From assembly GCF_000003605.2 (NCBI RefSeq), contig NW_003125393.1:31777-82150 (forward strand): DNA of 50,374 bases. The letters run 5' to 3'. This stretch comes from Saccoglossus kowalevskii. Lineage: Eukaryota; Hemichordata; Enteropneusta; Harrimaniidae. A program made the translations under genes and the position numbers. Numbering within the stretch: position 1 is the first letter of the stretch; the number at the start of each line of letters is the position of its first letter. A model generated the notes under the pieces. That model had not been told where the DNA came from. It saw only the letters and a list, made by a program, of their open reading frames with translations, and searched no databases. Positions 1-11,700 of this stretch are shown piece by piece.

Positions 1-349
1 CATGCCAACTCAAATCATAAATGATATCGGCTACAAACGGGGTCACGATTTGAACGATGAAGTATACACCGAGAAAGATAATGTCGACAACTGATTGGTT
101 GACGAGATACAGCTGGGTGAGCGTTTGCATAAAATGTACCCTCCATACAACGAAAATGAACAAAGCGTTTAAAAGCAGTCCCACGGGGCAGATGGTACAG
201 GCGAGGAGGATGTGAGTGACGGCGGTAAGCGCGGAATCGGATAACATCGATTCATCCCCGGTCATCAGACACCATTCGTCGCACTCACCTTCGGTGTAAA
301 GTTTTGCGACGCACTCATTTTCAAGTAACTTGTCACTTACATTGTACAT
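1..349 (-). CDS. Rhodopsin-class GPCR, 5' coding part (runs off the left edge)
   Basis: Read on the minus strand from an ATG at 349-347, the frame stays open to the window edge (116 codons). A hydrophilic N-terminus with several Cys (…ENECVAKLYTEGECDEWC…) is followed by a hydrophobic segment, LLLNALFIFVVW, matching TM1 with its conserved Asn. A short loop leads to LYLVNQSVVDIIFLGVYF, matching TM2, where N-x4-D follows the class A pattern around Asp2.50. The fragment ends just after TM2, near the first extracellular loop (…YDLSWH). The protein should be a plasma-membrane receptor; its ligand cannot be inferred. The frame is also open upstream, with another in-frame ATG at 400, so the start is uncertain. 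It is divergent from the EF-hand gene about 2 kb to the right. No subfamily is recognised. Confidence 0.68.
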   Translation of the reverse strand, partial: MYNVSDKLLENECVAKLYTEGECDEWCLMTGDESMLSDSALTAVTHILLACTICPVGLLLNALFIFVVWRVHFMQTLTQLYLVNQSVVDIIFLGVYFIVQIVTPFVADIIYDLSWH

Positions 350-1780
350 AAATGCGTCGGAAATCTTTTCATAAATGACAGGCAAATATAACGAATGCAT
401 TGTATTATTTTCCGTTGCAAGGTAAATAATATAAATAATTTCATAGACGATTGATATGTATTCGATTTTACGTGTGTCCTTTTGTGAACTCTTAATCGTA
501 CTGTTGTGGATAAATGGAACAACTTGACACCGGACCGCTCCTTCCGAGTACTTCTAAGATTAATTACCAAATCAACGTAAGACTGTTTCAAAAATATGCT
601 ATTGTATATCTGAAAATCCATTATGGAAAGAAAATAATATAATAAAAATAATATGCATTTTAATAATATGCACGCCCATACTTACCCCTTGGACGGAACG
701 TACCTAACCACTGACCATCATCAAATAGTACGATTTAAGTAGTAACAGCGGGGGCGTTTATCTGATGGTCATGGATCTGTGGGTCAGATACAACACTTGG
801 GGTGTGTATTAAGGTCGTGAAGGATTGCACAAACGTGATTGTATACCTCCACCTCAATTACGTTGACAGGAATGTACGGCACATTGGTTTGCATGCTGAC
901 TTACATTGGCAGAAACGCGTACTATATTGGACGTGTTATTAGATTTGAGACGTAATACCACCATTATGATATGCTACGAATCTGAATACGTTGTTAACGT
1001 TATTTTCGAAAAACAACGGAATTAAAATTGACTATAGTAGATTGATACATCTCGAATGGTTAATTGAAGTGATAATGAGGTTTGATAATTACATCAATGC
1101 TCAACTTGAAGTACGCCCTCTTTATGAGATCTTCGTTTTTTTTCAGACCACTTGTTGAATTCTATACACCTCTTCATATTTGTCAATATTTATGAGTATT
1201 TTCCATGTTCCTGGAAACAATTTATAAAATCTATTATAAAAGTCGGGGAGTCGCACGATATGACTAGCTTAATATAGAGTCTCATTTGCATAAATTAAAA
1301 TTCACGAGCAGTGAAAAAATCGCAAAACGCGTGTTAGTTATAAATTGACTGATTCTATCACTGCCATGCGAGCTGAAAATTAATCGAAAAATGATGTAAA
1401 ATTGTTTTGATGAGACAGAGTCAAGCAAACTGTTAGAAGTAACCACAGAGTTTTCTCTTTAACGTGATTATAGAAAGTTACGATATTCATGGAGAACGCA
1501 GAGGCACGTTGATATTTCACTCTTTCTAGCGCAGTTTGAAATGAAACAGTTCAAGTTTTGAAAGCAATAAAATCACGCAAAGAAGTCACACCTGCAATAA
1601 ACTAGTGGCACCGTATTGATTGTCCGTTGAATTGTTTTGACAGACACAATTTTAGGGACTGTATATTTCTACCCAATGTTTCTAAGTTTCGTTGAGGATT
1701 ATTCTGTAAAGAAATCACTGAAATGATTTCATCTATCCGTAAAAGTGATTGCTTCGACGATGACCTACGGACGACTGACT

Positions 1781-1901
1781 TCTATTCTATTCTATTCTAT
1801 TCTATTCTATTCTATTCTATTCTATTCTATTCTATTCTATTCTATTCTATTCTATTCTATTCTATTCTATTCTATTATATTCTATTCTATTCTATTCTAT
1901 T
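1781..1901. repeat. (TATTC)n microsatellite, about 24 units
   Basis: A near-perfect 5-bp tandem repeat with one interruption (attatat near 1873). It produces spurious Phe-Tyr-Ser-Ile-Leu ORFs in several frames. Confidence 0.98.
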
Positions 1902-2005
1902 TTAATTGTTTTGTTATGAACAAACGTTAAATAAAAAAAATGTAAACAAATCTATGTTAATTGTTTTGTTATGAACAAACGTTAACTAAAAAAAATGTAA
2001 ACAAA
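1902..2005. repeat. 49-bp direct tandem duplication next to the microsatellite
   Basis: Positions 1902-1950 and 1957-2005 differ at one position (aaata versus aacta) and are separated by 6 bp. The near-identity implies a recent duplication, probably by slippage or unequal exchange at the microsatellite edge. Confidence 0.95.
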
Positions 2006-2246
2006 TTATGGATGGAAGAAAATTAGTCTATCCCCGAGAAAACTTTCAGTCTAAGGTCGTGATATGTCATCCGAAACGTTAATCTTCGAGTTGTTGACAC
2101 TGTTTTAGAATACAAATAAAAATTAAATTAAAATTTTGAACCACGTAAAGCCGTCGAAGCGTAACTTAGTGGAGTAATTAAATAATGAGCCAGGAAGCCC
2201 ATTGTAACCAATAAAATTACAGTTTGAAAACGTCATTGTTTGCCTA

Positions 2247-2301
2247 GCCGCCAAGCTAACTCATTACCTATTCAATGAGGGCAAACGTTGCCATTGACGA
2301 C
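2247..2301 (+). promoter_or_regulatory. Candidate RFX X-box sites upstream of the EFCAB6-like gene
   Basis: GCCGCCAAGCTAAC at 2247-2260 fits the relaxed X-box RYYNYY-WW-RRNRAC with one mismatch. GTTGCC-ATT-GACGAC at 2287-2301 fits RYYNYY-N3-RRNRAC, with a perfect GTNRCC left half. Both lie about 110-170 bp before the ATG. RFX factors are known to drive ciliary genes through such sites. The match is by eye; use here is inference. Confidence 0.4.
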
Positions 2302-2413
2302 GGCAATTGTTTGATTTCTAACGCAGGCAGACAGTAGGGGTAAAGTCGGCAATTTTTACCCGCTCATTCAGAGACGGTTGTTTGTAGTTTGTTAGGTGGT
2401 AGTCCATAGAATA

Positions 2414-2777
2414 ATGTCGCAAGTCGGTGTACAGTCGCGTCCGGCGACCCAGATGAGCCAGGTGAAAATAGGAAATTTGCCTGAGATACAACACCCGCTG
2501 TCTAGACTCGGAAACCCAGAGAAGCTTAACATTCGGGGACTTTCAAGTCGGGCAGGCGAGAGACCCTCGTCGAACCCAGCTCCCCGACCAGCCAGCGAAC
2601 TCCCGTTTCATGTCACCCCACGCATGTCCAGATCTGCCACTGGAAGAGAAGTCTTGCACGAATCGTTGGATCTTAAAAAAGTCTTACCGCGAATACCGGG
2701 TCCATTTTCCCCAACAATTCCAGAAGGGGTGGAATATAACGTCGGAGACCCCGACAAGACAAAACTCCCAGTTTTCG
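2414..2777 (+). CDS. EFCAB6: EFCAB6-like exon 1
   Basis: Encodes residues 1-121 plus one nt (MSQVGVQSRP… to …KTKLPVF). It is low-complexity and basic, with no domain. The donor is gtgagt at 2778, phase 1. An ORF call starting at 2396 would use GTG; the first ATG is at 2414. Confidence 0.85.
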
Positions 2778-5700
2778 GTGAGTATTAAGTATCCGCCATG
2801 ATGGTTATTTTCTGATAATAGCATGTGTTCGTAAAACAACACGGGCAAACATTTCGTCAAATACTCCCGACAACATTGAGCCGTCTGCTGCAGCTCCGTC
2901 CACGGCGAAATCCTTAACAACCATACATTTCGGGTGGCAAAGTTTTATTTATTTATTACACGGTATAACACATAATAACACACCAATTAAATGTCTAGCT
3001 GCCGTGTTTTATTTGTCTTAATAATAAAAAGTGTGGAGACAATCTATATATGCGGGAATTGATCTAAACTGCGACAATAAGCGTTGATCCGTTGACGTGT
3101 TGCTGTATACTTTGAACATTATTCAAACCATAGTCCATACTTTGAACTCTTCGTATTTACTCGTCACACTGATCGATCGATATCAGAGGGGGCTCGAGCA
3201 TTAGTAGCTACGCCCGGTGTTTGGTGTGGAAAAACGTAGCTTAAATCAAAATCCCCTGTGTTTGGTCAGATCAATAAAATACGGGGGTATATTATAGGAT
3301 GACTAATCACCGCGGTTGTTAAGTTGGTTCGTAGAAACGCAACAATGTTTAAAACTTGAGAATATTGAATGATATGGTTTCATCTCATCAATGTCACGGT
3401 CTGAGGTGAAATGATATTGACAAAAACAGCGGGGTTACTGCGTCAAAATTGTGCTTTTTATTCTACGGATGTGACATTAGTGAAATATATACGAGACTAC
3501 GAGAGGTCAAAGTTCAGCATTCCGAGTGTAGCGTTACGTCGTGTTGCCATTGTTGGCAACTCTGCTTACGTAGCGACGGACCAACTCGTAACACTGAGTG
3601 TTTTCAACAAACTGCGCTGCATAGAAGAGATCCTTATTATGCTAACAACAAACAATTCCATATAGATCCTCTGACAAGTCCACTGGGCATGACATCATGC
3701 TTATGTCCATTATCAGCAGTCACCCATGCCAAGAACAGTAAACAAACACGTTCATTAACAAATAATGAGCAGTTTCTTTCTCGATAGCCTTAAACAGTCT
3801 ATTGCCAAATTATAAGGATACTCACGATATTTACGTTTTTATTACGACCCGACTAATTTATTAACTATGTAAACCACACGGTTGTTAATTTCACCGTGGA
3901 GCTCGCACTGGATGTTTATAACATGTTGAAATCTACCAAATTTGCATACGCTATGTACATGGATACGCACGGTTACTTTGTTGTTGTGAATTATAGTGCC
4001 CATGCTGCTTCAGCCGCGTACAATCGCCTTGTCGCTACTTTAAATGAATTGATGGCTATAATCGTCGGGTAGGGATTTGGATGGCCACGGTTACTGTACA
4101 ACAAGAACTGACACAGTAACCACATACTCAAACTGATATATCGAAATTGAACACTCAATAAAAAAACAGTAAACATACATTATTTTTTTCCTAGGCAATA
4201 ACGAGCCTCCGTTTTCTCGTTGATTCACGTTACTAAGGCACAATTAAGCACGCATGTCTCCGTTAATTAAAGCGTATATTTGAATTATGATAATCGTCAA
4301 CGTATTCATAAGACAAGTGTGCAAGTTATAATATTAATTCTAGTAATGGTCGACTGCAGCAAGAAATGTACGTTCGGCCTCACCGCTAATGGTTCAGTTG
4401 TTTTTGTTTACGCGAAACCGTTTTTACGTAACCAAACAATTGCCTGTTAGACACCTGTTTGAGTCACACATTGGTTAACACGTCGTTACATTATCCACTG
4501 AATACAATCGGCAACCAAACAAAAGAAGGCGTGAGGCGTGTAGCTGTCAATAAAGACAACTTATTTTAATTAGTTGAATTATCTCGGCATATCTGCCCGC
4601 GTAATTGCACTAACCATCCCATAATATTTAATAATTTCATTCATTAATATTTTATGAAATGTACATCAGGTTGCCAGACGCATTATCGGATATTTAATAT
4701 TCATCGACCATTTTAAATGCGGTATGCCGGAAATGTTTTGTATTTGCATATTTGCTATAGTATGAACGTTATGTCACTATAACTACAATTCATGTCAATT
4801 GATTGACGTGGTTGATGTGGATTTATTCGCGAAGTGCTGCTTGAGAAAGACCGTCTTTATTACAGCGAACATATATTTGCCGTTGTTTATAGTTTTAGAA
4901 TATTATAAAGCGAGGTTTCAGTCATAAGGTTGCTGTCATGCCAGATACCGATGTTATTATCATTCTACCTTTGAACTTGACACAGTCACGTATTGATGTT
5001 GTGAGAACCTTAACAACCACACGTGCACAGAGAGCGGTCAATCATTACAATCGTAGAGTGACATTTATTGCTTTTCAAGCTCATTAACACTTGGAGATAA
5101 AATCATGTGATTTTCAAGTTATTGTATTCGGACTCAGAACGGCGTAATGATGACCTTCAACTACATTCTGTGCAATATACAACGACACAGTCATTTCTGA
5201 ACTCATTGACATCCTTAGAGATCCTTGCGACACGATCAACTGACTACAGATAATTGTTATCGATGATTGCAGAGATTACACCCTTTGTAAAACAATTCCC
5301 ACTTTGTTCGATCTGTCCGGTAAAAACTAAAATATATGGTGAGATGATGTTGATGACATTGATGACAATGTTCTAATTCCTTCCCATGAGTTATTGATAA
5401 CAACTGTACTCCTTAAAATGAATTATGAATATAAACGATGCTATTTTATTCCGATAAAAAACTAAGATACTCGAGATGGTGATGTTGGTAACGCGGGTGT
5501 CTCTATGTCGTGTACCATGCACCTAGAAGCGTACTAGGTTTCTATTTTTATTGTGTCTTTCTACCACTGAACGACTCAAATTCGTTTACTGGTACGGCAA
5601 ACGTGGATATGAAGTATAACAGGAACATTGCGTCCATGACCCGCGAGACTTTTGGCAATCAATTACCTGTTTGCGATAGATTGAGCAGCTACCCAATCAA

Positions 5701-8700
5701 TCAATCAATCAATCAACTAAACAGCTCGTCTGTCTGTCTGTATGTCTGTCTGTGAATAGCACAGCAACACTTCGCGGGAGAAGAAAACTGTATTTACCCT
5801 AGAGGCTGAAGTTCAGGCAATATTTGTTCATTCAATCCCACAATTTGTGTACGGCGCATAAAACGATGTGTGAGTGGTGTATTATAAGGAAGACACATTT
5901 TTTGTTTAGGTTTCACATCCCAAGAGCTTATTATATAGTGAATGCGGCGATTATTACAGCCAACACATACATGGTCACGGTGGTAAGTGTGCTCGGCATG
6001 ACAGGCGTAAATCTGGGTCTTAGAATCAATATAAATAACTGTAAATAACCACGGAAACGCCACACATCATAATAATAGTCGTTGCCATCTTATACCCCAG
6101 TGTTTAACTCTGACTCCGGTTACTAAGCAACACTTCATTTATTCTTCGTGTTTTAACTGAATCATCAAATATTTGAGGTGGAACCAATTTAAAACATCGA
6201 TGTCACAATCGCTCGATTCAAACATTGCACGTCGTTACAAGACGGGTTTTAAACGACAACATGTGAATTGGTCTGGTTATATCATAGCTATTACCAACTC
6301 TGACGTTAAGTGGTGACCGTGTCACGCCCGCGAAGGGTTCACTCACTACGCCGTCCTATTTAGAACGCGCTGAGATCTGGCTGTTATTATTAGCGTAATA
6401 TGTCACATGACGAGTACGTTCCAAGTGGCATTATATTTCAGTCTATTCAAATATAAAGCTGGATTCGCTCTGTAAACATTTCTGGCATTTACAAAAGAGC
6501 AAGTGCATCTGCCTCTGTGATTGTTCATTCTTTGGAGGGCCTGGGGTTTTCTTATTTCATTCCTCTAGAGAGGGTTTCTGGGTGCAGCCGAGGTTAAGGC
6601 TCACACTACAACTAAACTCCCCACAGACGATAATGTAAAAACTTGAAAAGCGGAGTTATTATACACATACAAAACTATACAAAATTAAGAAAAAAAGTGG
6701 TCTGTCTCGTTCAAATCAAATAAAAAAAAATGTTTTGTTCCCCAATTTGAAAGTAAGCCGTTTGAACCATATAGTGTCATGGACCTACCATGGTAGGTCC
6801 ATAATAGTATTGGCAATATTCGCTGACTCACCACTTTAAACTAAATGATTAAGTCCACCATTTTAATACCAGCTGATACCACGAGTAGAATGTACCCAGA
6901 AGTAAAAGTAATGCAATTTTTTTGTGTAACATTTCATCTTAAACGAACGAAGAAAATGAAATAAGAATATGAGTACACAAATTATATTTAGTGTCTTATA
7001 ATGTTACAGTAATTGTCACGTCTAGACGTATTAAAAATTGCATTATTATGGTGGGTTTAATGACAAAATATGGTTCATTATGGTCTACGGGGACCGCTGT
7101 TAAATTGCCATTTTATGCATATTATATTTAAAAAAAAATAAACAGATTGACAGTGAATTGAATAATTCAACATAGCGCTGGTTCCTAATTATGTATATAG
7201 ATTTTGACACAACTAATTGCAACTGTTATATGTATTTAAATATGTCAAACACTCATGGTGTCATTCTACTTAAATTAAAACAGTTTGAAATACAAACATG
7301 TTTTTCCTTGCATAACTATTTTCAATATGAAGAGGCTTACATATGAAACTTTTAAGTTGGCGGAATGCATAGGTTGTGGGTGCTTATGTTGGTCTAGAGT
7401 GTTCGTGGTAATACACAGGCGGTTGTTTGTGTTTCGGAAAACAAAATAATGAATTAAAAGTATTAAGTTTCAGTGCTTATCGATGTCTAGAATTACATTC
7501 CATGTATCTTTCAACGTGCTTGACCACGAGGTGGTTGACATTTTCTATGGGTCTATGCCGGTGTATACAGAATTAGCCTTATTGAAATGAACATAAAAAG
7601 GTTAATCAAAGGAATTAAATAGAAACGTGGGGTATTGTGAAAATTGTGCGAGGAGACATGCCCGTAGTGCGCAGTCTCAATACATCCCACGAGATTGGTG
7701 ACGCATGCCTGGCAGCAAAGCTAAACAAAGTCTGAGTGCATTTTAATACGTGTACTACAGGGCGAATGTTGTCTCTGGTTTTATTGTCCACAATTTACCC
7801 TGCACATACACAAAAGACTGGGCCAGGCGAACACGGTGTAATGATCAAAGAAAACTCGTTGTTTTCTTAATGTATCTTGACTACTAGTACGAAGAGGCCA
7901 TCACAATAACGAGGTTTCAGCGAAATTAGAAGTTGTTTTCACTGTATCGATAAAAGTATGAGAAGACCTGTTTCCATAGATACGATGACACGGGTCAACA
8001 CCTGTATTCGTAATGGACACGATGTAAGCAAACTTGACACACCACAAAGGGTGGGAAAGTGTTGTGAGTCCCTAGGGCTATTGTTATGTGTTTTCCATTT
8101 GATCAGCGACGCGAGACTTTATTTACATATCTACTGTGCAATGCCAAATCTTTGCCCCTTTTTGGTACGCTTGGTAACTTGGTATAATCCTTGTTGCACC
8201 GAAGGACAGTACAAACCACACCGTTTTCTTATTTGAAGCTTAACAGGGAGATTTGTTCAGGAGTCTACTGCCTCATACTATACCGACACTCAGATAATCA
8301 AAAGAGCTCAAACGCGTCACTTGACACAGTGTCACCTGTTGCGACAAAGCGTCGCGTATTGTCGTCATGGTTACCCTAAACACAGATCGGTTGGAACCTG
8401 GCGTAGACGTCCTGCGAGATTTGCAAAAACAGACCACTAGATTCTGCGATAATGACCGTCAATTGCGATGCCGTCGCGATTGAAACTCCCGTGATATCGC
8501 ACAATGGGTGAACTGACCGAGATGACAGGAGCGTCGAACAGTCTGATAAATTAAATGAAAGCCATATTACATCCAATGTGTATCGCCCCAATCAGTAAAA
8601 GTAACGACGGCTTCGTGTGCTTGTTAAATCATGGCAATGTTGGTGTTTCATTATGGCCACTTTCACCGAAATTTACATCAGTCACAAATTACATCCTACA

Positions 8701-11700
8701 CGCATCAAGTTCCGCCAACTAGTCTTTTATTTTGTATGAACAAATCAGTTGTGATACTTTCAGTTATCTTTGATAACTAGTAATTAGTATCCGCCTATTT
8801 TAAACGCGACTATATATGGACCCAGCCGATTGAAAGTAACTATTCAAAGTTAGTAATTCTACACCACTAATGGACAGGCAGTTAACTATGGCAATTTTTT
8901 TCCCTTGACTGAAGCGTAATGGTATACAATATACAGTAGTATACAAGCACAAGTTCATTGAGTTTAGATTCAAAGTCCTTTATATCTGTTCCAATTCAGG
9001 TAATCAAGCATATGTAGCTTCATATTGAACTACCGTGACATGAAAGTCCCCTGAAGTCACGAATTTTAGTGAGTCGAACTTGGTTATTGGTACTGATTTC
9101 GGGTTTTTCTCCTTCAATTATTTGGAGTATATGTAAAACCATGGGGTTTATAGTTCCATGGTAAAACTATTTTAAACATATCATGACGTTTTTAGTCACC
9201 ACCACAAGTAGTCTTATTTTCAAGATTCCGTTTTCCACCCATGATATATCGATACATATTTACTGCCGTTATCACAGGAAAGACGATACATCGTAAAGCC
9301 ATCTTGTTATTAACTAACTACATGACTGTATATGATTGCGTTTGACAAAACATACAACATGGAGTCAATTTCCTTTGCATTGTTCAGTTGATTTCGTTTA
9401 CTACCTGTTCGTTTCCGCCATTACCATAGTTGCTAGGCGACGGTAAATAAATCCCATGTCATGAGAGCCTTGTCTCAACATATCAGGTGGTATATTAGAC
9501 TCGTCTTTGAATGTTTCAATCATCGTTAATTTTCGTAAGTCGTGAAGGAATATTATCGATTTTTCGTTTGTGACATCAATCTTCCGTAACTAACAGCCAT
9601 TGTGTCAAGTTTATAGAAACACAGACAGCTCATGCTTACAAGCTGGGGTTTCCAGAACAGATAGTTTTGTTTTGGATTATATTCTCGTTAAATTGCATTT
9701 TATCGCACATCGTAAATTAACACTTCAAGTTAGGGTTAATTCAAAACGGTTCTCTCAATCCGATCACGAGATACAGTAGATGTCGTCTGTTGGGTTTGGG
9801 TCGTTAATAGAGGAATTGATCGCATCACATTTGCGTTTTATTGACGTGTTGGTTTGATACATAAAACACGAGTTCAATAAAAGCACGATTGTTTCAGTTG
9901 TAATTTATCGATGCATCACACAATAAATGAAATTTCTTCAAACGTTAATTTTTTGGGTTTTGAAAATGGGATAAGGAAATTACCAAATCACAACTAAAAA
10001 TAGATAAGGATTGTCTATTTCGAAACCAGCGAGCTTTACTATTTTAAGAAGAATACAATAATTATTTTTGTTTTACGGAGCAGTCTGAGGACAAATTTTG
10101 AGGGAATAAGAAGAAGATATGCGTTGTCACGTAGATGTGAAAAGCAATTGCAACTACCTCCTGGATTGTATTCGGGTGACTTGTTTATCCGTGTAAAACC
10201 TCCATGGTGCAACAGCAAAATTTGATTGCATTTTGTGAAACAAAGTTTGAATTATTCATCAAGACAACATGAATTACACTAGTAATTGGGTCAGTATATA
10301 TTAGTATGCAAAGCACGTCTCCTATAATGTTAATGTTTAGCGGGCTTCTTAGTTGCGGCTTGATGAACAATACCCATGATGCATCGTGCCCTTAGCTTAG
10401 CTTAGCTTAGTAAAATACTGATATACCAAACAAGAATACTCAATAAAACTATATCTTCACTCAGTGGGCACAATGAATGTTTGAGTAGATCCTACTTAGT
10501 GGCCTCAGTCGATATATTCAAAGATTAAAAACAGCTGGGAGTAATCTGGTGGGTACCGTCGTTTCAGTTGGAGGAGCCTGAGTGTGATATTTCCAGACCC
10601 CAATATAGTAAATATATTTTGGATATCAGTGAACCTGCATGGTCGATTATTTCACTGCTCTGCTGTGTTTAAATATTAATACAATACTATTAGTACCGGA
10701 TTCGTCACGGGGCGGTCATTTTGTATGTTACTGGATGCTCTCTGTAGGTTGATTAATGTTGAATAATTTAAACAAGCAAAACAATTGTTTTTGTGAGTTG
10801 TTATAATAAATAATAATAAAATATATTTTCCAATCTACAGGTGCGAGAGCAGATTTACAAAGTCGAGCAGAGAGCCGTACAGGCGTGGTATCCAGGGCTT
10901 CGTCGAGACCAGATACAAGATTTAGACTTGAAGTTGATGAGGTGAGTTCATTTAGGTGTATTCTATGTGACCGTTGATGGCGATGTTCTTGACTTTATTC
11001 CTAGACCTGGCATACATTGAGGACGATATTTCAACAGCCATCATGTTAAAAAATCGTATTCTGATGAAATGTTTATGCCAAGGACCAAAAAATCCAGATG
11101 TCATTGTATAGTGGTTAAATACATTCACGCTTTGTAGAAATACATGTATCTAAATAGATGTGAAGATGGGATACTTTCAGCCAGTTTGTTTCTCACTGAC
11201 CGACTATAAATAAACAGACTATGGCTCTTTATTGCACTTGATATGTATTTGAGATTTGGACAAAACTTCATGGACCATTATACCTCATTTTAATAATGAG
11301 TGCTTTCCTGAAGCATTCGTGTACATTTCCAACGGAACGTGGCCCAGAGTTTGTATTCCACGACCATACTATCCACATCTTCCAATGATGTCACTAAATC
11401 GATCTTTCCATCCATCCAACAGCTCGAGATTCTTCTCCGTGAGAAAGCAAAGCGCGGATACTATGAATTGCGGAAACTTTTCGTCTCGAACGACCCAGAA
11501 GGCAAAGGTACAGTTAGCAGGGACGCTTTGCACCGAATCATTACGATATTTGTGGGACAATTTGTAGGACCCAAACAGTTCAACCATCTGATGGCCAGGT
11601 AAGCGCATCCATCAAACTGATTGTCATGTACACTTTGGAAGAGCGATACCAGCATTGGTATATTTCACGTTAAATAGATTCTAAACGAGAATGACCGCCA

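Larger units (their letters stand above)
401..2413. other. Intergenic region between the divergent GPCR and EFCAB6-like genes
   Basis: About 2 kb that should contain both 5' flanks. It is AT-rich, with a pentanucleotide microsatellite, a 49-bp tandem duplication, and two X-box-like sites close to the EFCAB6-like start, all listed separately. No ORF here resembles a protein; the longest is microsatellite-encoded. Confidence 0.6.
2778..10840 (+). other. Intron 1 of the EFCAB6-like gene (8.1 kb)
   Basis: By far the largest intron of this gene. It holds (AATC)n and (GTCT)n at 5695-5753, an inverted repeat at 6764-7076 containing a 24-bp perfect palindrome, and (CTTAG)4 at 10391-10410. Plus-strand ORFs (such as 3411-3665 and 7958-8236) show no domain or credible splice context. 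I saw no further EF-hand exon, so the short N-terminus appears real, though a small exon could be missed. Confidence 0.7.

Noticed and set aside
337-621. 94-codon minus-strand ORF overlapping the GPCR start
   Set aside because: It is a different frame from the transmembrane-coding frame and shows no membrane segments or family match.
1723-1930. Overlapping ORFs rich in FYSIL
   Set aside because: They are translations of the (TATTC)n microsatellite.
2396-2413. Start of the EFCAB6-like protein at 2396
   Set aside because: That codon is GTG. The first ATG in frame, right after an in-frame stop region, is at 2414.
8376-8591. Minus-strand 71-codon ORF in EFCAB6 intron 1
   Set aside because: It has a mildly hydrophobic composition but no motif, splice sites or family resemblance.
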